Below are positions 34,365-41,586 of a stretch of 64,000 nt of DNA, piece after piece. The stretch is taken from NCBI RefSeq assembly GCF_963668215.1, contig NZ_OY764190.1, positions 1-64,000 of the forward strand, written 5' to 3'. The notes beneath the pieces were generated by a model. It did not search any database, was not told where the DNA came from, and saw nothing but the letters and a program-made list of their open reading frames with translations. Source of the stretch: an uncultured Desulfosarcina sp. Its GTDB lineage: Bacteria; Desulfobacterota; Desulfobacteria; Desulfobacterales; Desulfosarcinaceae. Every line of letters starts with the position of its first letter. The first letter of the stretch is position 1. The translations under genes and the position numbers were made by a program.

Positions 34365-35114
34365 ATGCCCGTGTCCATTGCCATGGCCGGTAAAGGAGGA
34401 ACCGGTAAAACCACCGTATCCGGCCTGTTGATCAAATATCTGGTTGACCGGGGGAAATCCCCGGTGCTGGCCGTCGATGCCGACGCCAATGCCAACCTGA
34501 ATGAAGTTTTGGGCCTGGAAGTGACCGATACCCTGGGCCATGCCCGCGAAGATATGAAAAAAGGAAGCGTTCCCAATGGCATGACCAAAGACGTTTTCAT
34601 ATCCATGCGCATGGAAGAGGCCATCATCGAGCGGCAAGGATTCGATCTGCTGGTCATGGGCCAGCCCGAAGGGGCCGGCTGCTACTGCGCCGCCAACTCC
34701 TTGCTGACCGGCTTTCTGGAAAGACTTTCCGGCAACTATCCTTACATGGTCATGGATAACGAAGCCGGCATGGAACACTTAAGCCGGCTGACCACCAAGA
34801 ATGTGGAGGTGCTGCTGATCGTTACCGATACCTCCAGGCGGGGACTGCAGGCAGGCCTGCGCATCCACAAGCTGTCCAAGGACCTGAACCTTGGCGTAGG
34901 CAAAGCCTACATCATCATCAACCAGGCCAAAAACGACCCTTCCGACGAGGTCAAGGCAATGATCGACGAGGCGGGGCTCGAACTGGCCGGGGTCATCCCG
35001 GAAGACGAACAGGTCTACGAATTCGACCTGGAGGGCCGCCCCACGATCGAAATCGATGCAAACAACCCGGCGCTGAAGGCCGCCTACTCGATTTTCGACC
35101 GGGTCATTCCCTGA
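34365..35114 (+). CDS. cooC: CooC-type nickel-insertion/CODH maturation ATPase
   Basis: 249 residues of the SIMIBI class. Walker A is the deviant MAGKGGTGKTT at residues 7-17, switch I AVDADANANLNEVLG, and the metal-binding pair GCYCAANSLL near residue 112 (C-x-C at the dimer interface). ILVTDTSRRGL-type and IIINQAKND segments follow. CooC/AcsF proteins load nickel into CO dehydrogenase or acetyl-CoA synthase at the cost of ATP. No CODH gene lies in this window, so it acts in trans. GAAAGGAG precedes the ATG. A divergent 230-base gap separates it from the phasin gene. Confidence 0.9.
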   Translation: MPVSIAMAGKGGTGKTTVSGLLIKYLVDRGKSPVLAVDADANANLNEVLGLEVTDTLGHAREDMKKGSVPNGMTKDVFISMRMEEAIIERQGFDLLVMGQPEGAGCYCAANSLLTGFLERLSGNYPYMVMDNEAGMEHLSRLTTKNVEVLLIVTDTSRRGLQAGLRIHKLSKDLNLGVGKAYIIINQAKNDPSDEVKAMIDEAGLELAGVIPEDEQVYEFDLEGRPTIEIDANNPALKAAYSIFDRVIP

Positions 35115-35222
35115 AACAAGGTGCCTTTCGTTTACAGGGACCCGGAAACCCGAATTGTGCAGCAACGGCCGTTCTAAGCGCTTGCCAACCCGATCGCCCG
35201 GATTCACGGGAGAAGGACGCCT

Positions 35223-36173
35223 ATGAAAAAAACCGGCTACTTGCACGACAACAGGTATCTGCTTCACGATACGGGCCCCTACCATCCGGAGATGGCCGAA
35301 CGCCTCACCGCCGTTTACGACGGCATCAAGGCGGCCGGACTGCTGGATAAGCTGATCCTCGTTCCGGCCGCCCGGGCCGATATCAAATGGATCGAAGCGG
35401 TCCACGATCCGAAATACATCCGCCGCTTCGAAGAGGTCTGCCTGTCCGGCAACCGCACCTTCGACTACCCCGACAACCAGATGTGCGTCGACACCTACGA
35501 AACGGCATTTCTGGCGGTAGGCGGGATTCTGGACGTCGCCAGACGGATCATGGAGGGAGAACTGGACAACGCCTTTTGCGCCGTCCGCCCTCCCGGGCAT
35601 CACGCCGAGTACAACCAGGCCATGGGGTTCTGCTACTTCAACAACGTGGCCATCGCGGCCCGCTACCTGCAGACGGAATTCGGCATCCAGCGGGTCGGCA
35701 TCGTCGATTTCGATGTCCACCACGGCAACGGCACCCAGCATCTGTTCGAAAAGGACCCCACAGTCTTTTACTACTCCATCCACCAGCATCCCTCCTTTGC
35801 CTTTCCGGGAACCGGCCGCGAATTCGAGGCCGGCGTCGACATCGGAGCGGGATTCACCAAAAATTCTCCCGTGCTGCCCGGGCAGGGAGACGACATCTAC
35901 CGCAAACTGCTGCAAAGCGACCTGCTGCCGGCCTTCGAACGCTTCAAACCGGAGGTGATCCTCGTCTCCACCGGCTTTGACGGCCATCAGAGCGATGACA
36001 TGTCCGATGTCTCTTTGACCACCGAAGGCTACTCCTGGATCATGGAAACGATTATGCAACTGGGCCGCCAGTACGCCGACGGCCGGGTGATTTCGGTGCT
36101 GGAAGGCGGCTACTGCCTGGAAAAACTCGGGGAACTGGCCGCCAATCACGTCAGGATTCTGCTGGAAGGGTGA
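35223..36173 (+). CDS. Histone-deacetylase-superfamily protein, AcuC-like
   Basis: 316 residues of the zinc-dependent HDAC fold. Markers: CAVRPPGHHAEYNQAMGFCY with the His pair, VGIVDFDVHHGNGTQHLF with zinc ligands Asp and His, VSTGFDGHQSDDMSD with the third ligand, and the C-terminal EGGYCLEKLGEL. Such bacterial enzymes deacetylate acetyl-CoA synthetase (AcuC) or polyamines and other amides. The next gene encodes a CBS-ACT protein like AcuB, which supports the AcuC reading. An AGAAGG site precedes the ATG. Confidence 0.88.
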   Translation: MKKTGYLHDNRYLLHDTGPYHPEMAERLTAVYDGIKAAGLLDKLILVPAARADIKWIEAVHDPKYIRRFEEVCLSGNRTFDYPDNQMCVDTYETAFLAVGGILDVARRIMEGELDNAFCAVRPPGHHAEYNQAMGFCYFNNVAIAARYLQTEFGIQRVGIVDFDVHHGNGTQHLFEKDPTVFYYSIHQHPSFAFPGTGREFEAGVDIGAGFTKNSPVLPGQGDDIYRKLLQSDLLPAFERFKPEVILVSTGFDGHQSDDMSDVSLTTEGYSWIMETIMQLGRQYADGRVISVLEGGYCLEKLGELAANHVRILLEG

Positions 36174-36543
36174 GGGCACCATTGGCCTGGCAAGAATGTA
36201 TAAGCCAATTGCGGATATCCGGTAATAGAAAATTCCAAAATACAATGTCCAAATTACAAATAATGACCAAATCCCAATTCTCAAACTCGATTTATATCGA
36301 AAGTCTGAAAATTGATGGTTGCGCAAAAAGTCGAATTTGGCCCATTGATGTCATTCCCGCGGAGGCGGGAATGACATGTCTGGTAACTTTTTACGAGACT
36401 GTCAAAATTGGAATTTGATTCATTGGGATTTATTTGGAATTTGTTATTTGGTGCTTGTCATTTTTACAAATGCCTTTTTCGTGTCACGTCTCAATTTGTG
36501 AGTACGAAATAAAGACCTAAACAATAATCTGGAGGAACCAACT
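36174..36543. repeat. MITE-like inverted repeat in a 370-bp gene-free spacer
   Basis: Imperfect ~45-base terminal arms face each other at 36228-36275 (TCCAAATTACAAATAATGACCAAATCCCAAT-like; only the motif CCAAATCCCAAT is quoted) and 36422-36465 (ATTGGGATTTATTTGG...). Inside lies a perfect 13-base hairpin, ATGTCATTCCCGC at 36348-36360 with its complement at 36365-36377. No coding frame is credible. The 238-bp unit resembles a miniature inverted-repeat element or a dispersed repeat. The CBS gene starts 79 bases after it. Confidence 0.6.
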
Positions 36544-37221
36544 ATGTTCGTAAGCCGATCCATGGTTTCGGAAGTCATTACCATCGATAAGGACGCATCC
36601 GTTTTTGAGGCCCAGGAGAAAATGGCGGCCAAAAGCATCCGCCACCTGCCCGTTGTCGACGCCGAAAACAATCTGATCGGCATCGTCACGGACCGGGATG
36701 TCCGCAGCGCCATGCCCTACGAGCTGCTCAAGGAGAAATGCGACCCCGGCAAGCGGGAGGAACTGGCCCGGATGAAGGTGGAAGAGATCATGACCCGCAA
36801 CCCCAAAACCATCTCTCCCATGTACACCATCCAGGACGCCCTGCTGATGATCCAGAAAGAGCGGGTGGGCGCCTTTCCCGTTGTGGACGACGAGGGCAAA
36901 CTCAGAGGAATTCTGTCCGTCCGGGATCTGTTGCGGGCTTTCATCAATGTCCTGGGAATCGGCCAGCCCGGCACCCTGGTGGGCATCGAAGTCGAAGAGA
37001 AGGTAGGCCAGTTGAAAAAGATCGTCGACGCCATCACCGAAGAGAACATCTCCTTCGGCAGCGTTCTGGTCGCCCGGACCTGGGAGGAGGGCAAGCGGGC
37101 CGTTTTTCCCTATCTGCTCACCAACAATGTCGCCAGAATCAAGAAGAAGATGACGGCCATGGGGTACAAACTGATCGATCCCATGGACTGGTACCTGGAC
37201 CATCTGCCGAAAAAATCGTAG
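36544..37221 (+). CDS. CBS-pair/ACT protein, AcuB-like
   Basis: 225 residues: a first CBS motif (~1-60; SMVSEVITIDKDASVFEAQE, RHLPVVDAENNLIGIVTDRD), a second (~75-135; VEEIMTRNPKTISPMYTIQD, AFPVVDDEGKLRGILSVRDL), then an ACT-like end. This is the domain order of AcuB in acetoin-utilisation operons. CBS pairs bind adenosyl ligands such as AMP, ATP or SAM. It lies downstream of the AcuC-like gene, with a repeat between. TCTGGAGGAA precedes the ATG. Confidence 0.85.
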   Translation: MFVSRSMVSEVITIDKDASVFEAQEKMAAKSIRHLPVVDAENNLIGIVTDRDVRSAMPYELLKEKCDPGKREELARMKVEEIMTRNPKTISPMYTIQDALLMIQKERVGAFPVVDDEGKLRGILSVRDLLRAFINVLGIGQPGTLVGIEVEEKVGQLKKIVDAITEENISFGSVLVARTWEEGKRAVFPYLLTNNVARIKKKMTAMGYKLIDPMDWYLDHLPKKS

Positions 37222-37249
37222 CAGTTTTGTCGGTGCTGTGTTCCAGGCT

Positions 37250-38068
37250 ATGATATCCAACCCCTATCAGAACCTTTACATTTACTATGTATCGGGAAAG
37301 TTCCGGCCGTCCCGGGATTTCAATCCCGACCATTACATCGGCACCTGGGAAGACGGAGACGTCTCTTTTCTCTTTTTCACCCGGCCGAACCCGGCGCTGG
37401 TCGAAAAAGCCATCTCCGAACTGCCCGGACTTTCGCTGATCGACCACTACCACATGACCTACGATCAGTGGCAGGGCGGTGAAATCGTGCCCTGCGACAT
37501 CGGCCCCTTCACCATCGCCCCGCCATGGCACGCCCCGCCCGACGGGAACGCGGCCGCAACCATCCTTCTCGATCCGGGGGTCGTTTTCGGCACCGGCACC
37601 CATCCCACGACCCGCGACTGCCTGGAGGCGCTCCAGATGGCCTTTGAGGACGGGCAGATCCAGACCGCCCTGGATCTGGGCACGGGGACCGGCCTGCTGG
37701 CACTGGCCGCCGCCCGGCTGGGCTGTCCCAGAGTCCTGGCCACCGACCTGACGCTGCTGGCCGCCCGCACGGCACAGAGGAATGTCCGCCTCAACGGACT
37801 GACGAACCGAATCCTTGTGGCGCAAGGGGATGCCGAGAAATTTATAGACTTTACGAGCGACCTTGTGGTATCGAATATCCATTACGATGTCATGAAAACC
37901 CTTGTTCGATCAAAGGGTTTTCTCAATAAAAAGCGCTTCATTCTGTCCGGACTGATGCGCAAGGAAGCCGCCCGGGTGGAATCCGTGCTGCGGGGGCTGC
38001 CGGTTAAGATACTCAGGTGTTGGGATCAAGACGGCATCTGGGTTACGTTCTATGGCGCCACGACCTGA
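37250..38068 (+). CDS. prmA: Ribosomal protein L11 methyltransferase-like enzyme
   Basis: 272 residues from the ATG at 37250 (a GTG at 37238 is possible). The SAM-dependent methyltransferase core is evident: LDPGVVFGTGTHPTTRDCLE is diagnostic of PrmA, TALDLGTGTGLLALAAARLG is the SAM loop and LVVSNIHYDVMKTL replaces the usual NIL motif. PrmA trimethylates L11. The N-terminal substrate domain looks somewhat divergent from E. coli PrmA, so a different target cannot be excluded. Confidence 0.85.
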   Translation: MISNPYQNLYIYYVSGKFRPSRDFNPDHYIGTWEDGDVSFLFFTRPNPALVEKAISELPGLSLIDHYHMTYDQWQGGEIVPCDIGPFTIAPPWHAPPDGNAAATILLDPGVVFGTGTHPTTRDCLEALQMAFEDGQIQTALDLGTGTGLLALAAARLGCPRVLATDLTLLAARTAQRNVRLNGLTNRILVAQGDAEKFIDFTSDLVVSNIHYDVMKTLVRSKGFLNKKRFILSGLMRKEAARVESVLRGLPVKILRCWDQDGIWVTFYGATT

Positions 38069-38089
38069 TTCGTATTAGAAGGGCTGACC

Positions 38090-38929
38090 ATGGTCATCAC
38101 GTGCTGGGGTTCCAGAGGGTCCATACCCGTCTCCGGGAAATCGTACATCAAGTACGGCGGCGATACGACCTGCATCGAAATCCGTACCAAAAGCGACGAT
38201 ATCATTATCGTGGACGCGGGAACCGGCATCCGGCGGCTGGGCAATCAGCTCATCGAAGAGGGGCGCTATCGCTACAACTTTTTGCTCACCCACGGCCACT
38301 GGGACCACCTGATGGGGTTTCCGTTTTTCAAGCCCCTGTTCCTGTCCCAAACAGAAATCCATATGCATCGGGCGCCCTTCCACAAAAAATTCATGGAAAG
38401 CATGTTCTCCAAGGTCATGGGGCCGCCCAACTTTCCGGTCCGGTATATCGATCTCAAAGCCCAGATCGTCTGGGAGGAAGGCCGCCCGGCGGAATTCAAA
38501 ATCGGATCGGCCACCGTGGTGCCCATCCCCATCAGCCACCCCAATACCGGGAAAGGCTATAAATTCATCGAAGACGGGAAAACCTTCGTTTTCATCACCG
38601 ACAACGAACTGGGATTCGTTCATCCCGGAGGACTTCCCTTCCAGGACTATGTCGACTTCTGCGCCGGTGCGGACCTGTTGTTCCACGACGGCGAGTACAC
38701 CGAAGCCGAATACGCAAACCTCGTCGAATGGGGACACTCCTCCTATACCGACGTGTTGAAGCTGGCATTCCAGGCCGGGGTCAAGCGGCTGGGGTTGTTT
38801 CATCTCAACCAGGAGCGCACCGACGCGCAGATGGACGCGATCGTCGACCACTGCCGACAGATCATCGCCGAAAAAGGCGAGACGCTGGCGTGCTTCGCCG
38901 TTGGCACGGATATGCAATTCGAGCTGTAG
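38090..38929 (+). CDS. Metallo-beta-lactamase-fold hydrolase
   Basis: 279 residues. It opens MVITCWGSRGSIPVSGKSYI, and the metal site reads YNFLLTHGHWDHLMGFPFFK (H-x-H-x-D-H), followed by a later His/Asp pair around LLFHDGEYTEAEY. The opening motif and length place it with the PhnP/cyclic-nucleotide-phosphodiesterase-like MBL proteins common in deltaproteobacteria. Substrate unknown. It is followed closely by the sirtuin gene, eight bases after its stop. Confidence 0.85.
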   Translation: MVITCWGSRGSIPVSGKSYIKYGGDTTCIEIRTKSDDIIIVDAGTGIRRLGNQLIEEGRYRYNFLLTHGHWDHLMGFPFFKPLFLSQTEIHMHRAPFHKKFMESMFSKVMGPPNFPVRYIDLKAQIVWEEGRPAEFKIGSATVVPIPISHPNTGKGYKFIEDGKTFVFITDNELGFVHPGGLPFQDYVDFCAGADLLFHDGEYTEAEYANLVEWGHSSYTDVLKLAFQAGVKRLGLFHLNQERTDAQMDAIVDHCRQIIAEKGETLACFAVGTDMQFEL

Positions 38930-38936
38930 GCCTTTT

Positions 38937-39713
38937 ATGATGATCGATCCCGACATGCTTTCCGACCCCATCGACCGCGCCGCCGACATCCTCTCTAAGG
39001 CCAGATCCGTGGTCGCCCTGACCGGCGCCGGCATCTCCGTAGAAAGCGGCATCCCCCCCTTTCGCGGCAAAGGCGGCTTGTGGGAAAAAATGGACCCCAT
39101 GGAAGTCGCCCATATCGACGCTTTCATGCAAGATCCCGAGCGCGTCTGGAATCTGCTCATCAAGGACATGAAAACGGTCCTGGACAAAGCCCGCCCCAAC
39201 CCGGCGCACACCGGCCTGGTGGAGCTGGAACGCCTGGGAAAGCTGGCCACCGTCATCACCCAGAATGTGGACGGCCTGCATCAACTGGCGGGCAGCGGCG
39301 ATGTGATCGAATTCCACGGCAATTTCGCCTGGCAGCGCTGCATGGAATGCGGGCGGCTGCGTCGGACCGCCGAGGTGGACCTGACCCGGATCCCGCCGCA
39401 ATGCGACTGCGGCGGAATATTGCGCCCGGACTGCGTATTTTTCGGCGAAATGATCCCCACCGAAGCCATGGTCCGATCCCAGCAGGTTTCGGCGGGTTGT
39501 GACGTGATGCTGGTTATCGGCACCTCGGCCACGGTCCAGCCGGCGGCCAGCATGCCTTTCATCGCCCGGGACAACGGCGCCCGGGTCATCGAAATCAACC
39601 CCGAACCGTCGCCGTTGACCGGCCGCATCAGCAACCTGCCCCTACTGGGCGACGCAGGCCGCATCATACCCCAGCTGGTCGAGGCGGTTAAAGAGCGGCT
39701 GGATTCCCCTTAA
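38937..39713 (+). CDS. cobB: NAD-dependent protein deacylase (sirtuin)
   Basis: 258 residues from the first of two adjacent ATG codons. NAD-binding motifs are VVALTGAGISVESGIPPFRG and VITQNVDGLHQLAGS; the catalytic His is in VIEFHGNFAWQRC. The zinc Cys are in CMECGRLRR and CDCGGILRPDCVFFGE. Later LVIGTSATVQPAASMPF and VIEINPEP match the family. Sirtuins remove acyl groups from lysine using NAD, for example to activate acetyl-CoA synthetase. A second, zinc-type deacetylase lies 2.8 kb upstream. Confidence 0.92.
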   Translation: MMIDPDMLSDPIDRAADILSKARSVVALTGAGISVESGIPPFRGKGGLWEKMDPMEVAHIDAFMQDPERVWNLLIKDMKTVLDKARPNPAHTGLVELERLGKLATVITQNVDGLHQLAGSGDVIEFHGNFAWQRCMECGRLRRTAEVDLTRIPPQCDCGGILRPDCVFFGEMIPTEAMVRSQQVSAGCDVMLVIGTSATVQPAASMPFIARDNGARVIEINPEPSPLTGRISNLPLLGDAGRIIPQLVEAVKERLDSP

Positions 39714-39768
39714 AACCGCTTGCCCACCACAACCCCATGACTGTTCAACCGCTTCGCAGGATCGATTC

Positions 39769-41319
39769 ATGACACCGACAGACAGCGACCGCTGGGTGAA
39801 AACCGTCACCCTTTCAGCCCCTTCACTGGAAGACAACACCGCCGACGCCGATCGGCTGGAAGCGGCCTTGAAAAAGGCTCTGGGAACCCCGACCGTCAAC
39901 ATCTCACCGGACCTGTTGAAAACGCTCCCCGACCGGATGCGCGCCTGGAATTTTCGTGCGCAGGCGGTGGTGTTCAAGGATATTGCGGGAAGGGGCATGC
40001 TGGTCCACCTGGCGCCGCCCGATGCAGATGAGGCGTTGTGCGGTCTGGCCATCGATCTGGGCACCACCCGGGTGGTGCTGCGGATCGTGGACCTTTCAAC
40101 CGGGGAGCACCTCGGCGAAACGGTGTTCGACAACCCCCAGATTGCGGTGGGGCCCGACGTGCTGGCCCGCATCCACCATGTGGACAGCCCGCAAGGCCTG
40201 GACCGGCTCAACCGCCTCATCGTCGAAGGCATCAACGCGGAAACCGAACGCCTGTGCGAGCGCTGCGCTATCGCCAGGGAAAACATCCACCTGGTATCCG
40301 TGGCCGGCAACACGGCCATGACCCATCTGCTGCTGGGATTGAATCCGCGCTGGATGATCCGGGAGCCCTATATCCCCGTGGTGAACCGTCCCGACGTGGT
40401 GCGGGCGGCCGAGTTGGGCCTGTGCCTGAATGCGACGGCCAGGGTTCTGGTATTTCCCAACGTGGGCAGCTATTTCGGCGGAGACCTGATCGCGGGGATT
40501 TTGCACTGCGACATGGACCAGAGGGAGGAGACGGCCATTCTGGTGGATGTGGGCACCAATGCCGAGGTGGTGCTGGGCAACCGCCACTGGATGATGGCCT
40601 GCGCCGGGGCCGCCGGACCGGCCCTGGAGGGCGGCGTCACCCGCATGGGAACCACCGCCGGACCGGGCGTTATCGACCGCATCGCCATCGATCCGGACAC
40701 GCTGGCGTTTCAGATTCACACCATCGAAGACCAACCGCCCCGCGGGATCTGCGGGTCCGGCGTCATCGATCTGGCCGCGGCCCTGTTCCGCTCAGCCATG
40801 GTGGACATTCGCGGCAAGCTGGTCCCCGAACGCTGCGGGGATCGTTTTTCCATGCGGGACGAACTGGGCCATCTGACCCTGGTCCCTGCCGACCGGTCGG
40901 GCACCGGGGAGGATCTTTGCATCACCCAGGCCGACCTGGACAGTTTGGTCCGCTCCAAAGCCGCCATGTACACCATCCTGGAAACCATTACCGGCAGCGT
41001 CGGCATGCAGCAAAACGACCTGGAGACCTTTTTCGTCGCCGGCACCTTCGGCGCCTATATCGACCCCGTATCGGCCATTACCATCGGCATGATCCCGGAC
41101 CTGCCCCTCGAGCGCTATCGCAGCATCGGCAACAGCTCGCTGGGCGGCGCCTCCCGGGTCCTGGCGGAGCCCGGCTGCTTCGACCGCATCCATTCGATCC
41201 GCGACAGCATCACCTACATGGAGTTGAACGTAAACCAGGACTTCATGAACCGGTTTTCGGCGGCCAAATTCCTGCCCCACACCGACACCGCGCGGTTCCC
41301 CTCGGTCACCGTTCCCTGA
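39769..41319 (+). CDS. RACo-like corrinoid-protein activator (ASKHA/DUF4445) without the 2Fe-2S domain
   Basis: 516 residues. The ATPase part matches RACo: LCGLAIDLGTTRVVLRIVDL, a phosphate-binding-like VSVAGNTAMTHLLLGL, and LVDVGTNAEVVLGN then ACAGAAGPALEGGVTRMG. The C-terminal ICGSGVIDLAAALFRS and FVAGTFGAYIDPVSAITIGM are also typical. RACo uses ATP to reduce the inactive cobalt(II) corrinoid protein. Canonical RACo begins with a ferredoxin-like domain (C-x5-C-x2-C); here the first ~85 residues contain no Cys cluster. A separate electron donor would be required. Confidence 0.85.
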   Translation: MTPTDSDRWVKTVTLSAPSLEDNTADADRLEAALKKALGTPTVNISPDLLKTLPDRMRAWNFRAQAVVFKDIAGRGMLVHLAPPDADEALCGLAIDLGTTRVVLRIVDLSTGEHLGETVFDNPQIAVGPDVLARIHHVDSPQGLDRLNRLIVEGINAETERLCERCAIARENIHLVSVAGNTAMTHLLLGLNPRWMIREPYIPVVNRPDVVRAAELGLCLNATARVLVFPNVGSYFGGDLIAGILHCDMDQREETAILVDVGTNAEVVLGNRHWMMACAGAAGPALEGGVTRMGTTAGPGVIDRIAIDPDTLAFQIHTIEDQPPRGICGSGVIDLAAALFRSAMVDIRGKLVPERCGDRFSMRDELGHLTLVPADRSGTGEDLCITQADLDSLVRSKAAMYTILETITGSVGMQQNDLETFFVAGTFGAYIDPVSAITIGMIPDLPLERYRSIGNSSLGGASRVLAEPGCFDRIHSIRDSITYMELNVNQDFMNRFSAAKFLPHTDTARFPSVTVP

Positions 41320-41586
41320 ACGGGAAAAGGGTACAGTTTTTCTACAGCGAGTAGTGGCGGGGTTTATCCCCGCCTTTACGGTTTGCCCCCGCCTTTGCGA
41401 ACCGGACGCGGGTGAACCGCGCCCCTTCGCTACGCCGGAGCAATAACAGGGATTTCAAGTCCGGCATGACGCTTCAAAAACTTTTCCTCTCGCTCCTACG
41501 CTCCGCGTGGGAGCGCTGTGTCGATCCTGTCCGGGAATATGGGTTCCCACGCTTCAGCATGGGAACCAGGCACCTTCCGGTGCTTT
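41320..41586. repeat. Gene-free spacer with repeat remnants
   Basis: Holds several short inverted units: GGCGGGGTTTATCCCCGCC near 41357, CTCCTACGCTCCGCGTGGGAG near 41493 and GGGTTCCCACGCTTCAGCATGGGAACC near 41543 (each quoted motif split by a loop), plus the TCCGGCATGACG motif at about 41461. They look like remains of dispersed repeats. No gene is supported. Confidence 0.5.

Noticed and set aside
34779..36326. 515-codon minus-strand frame over cooC and the deacetylase
   Set aside because: Both plus-strand genes have complete catalytic motifs and ribosome sites, so this is an antisense shadow.
41320..41586. CRISPR-like repeats
   Set aside because: The repeated units are short, different from each other and irregularly spaced; no cas gene is in the window.
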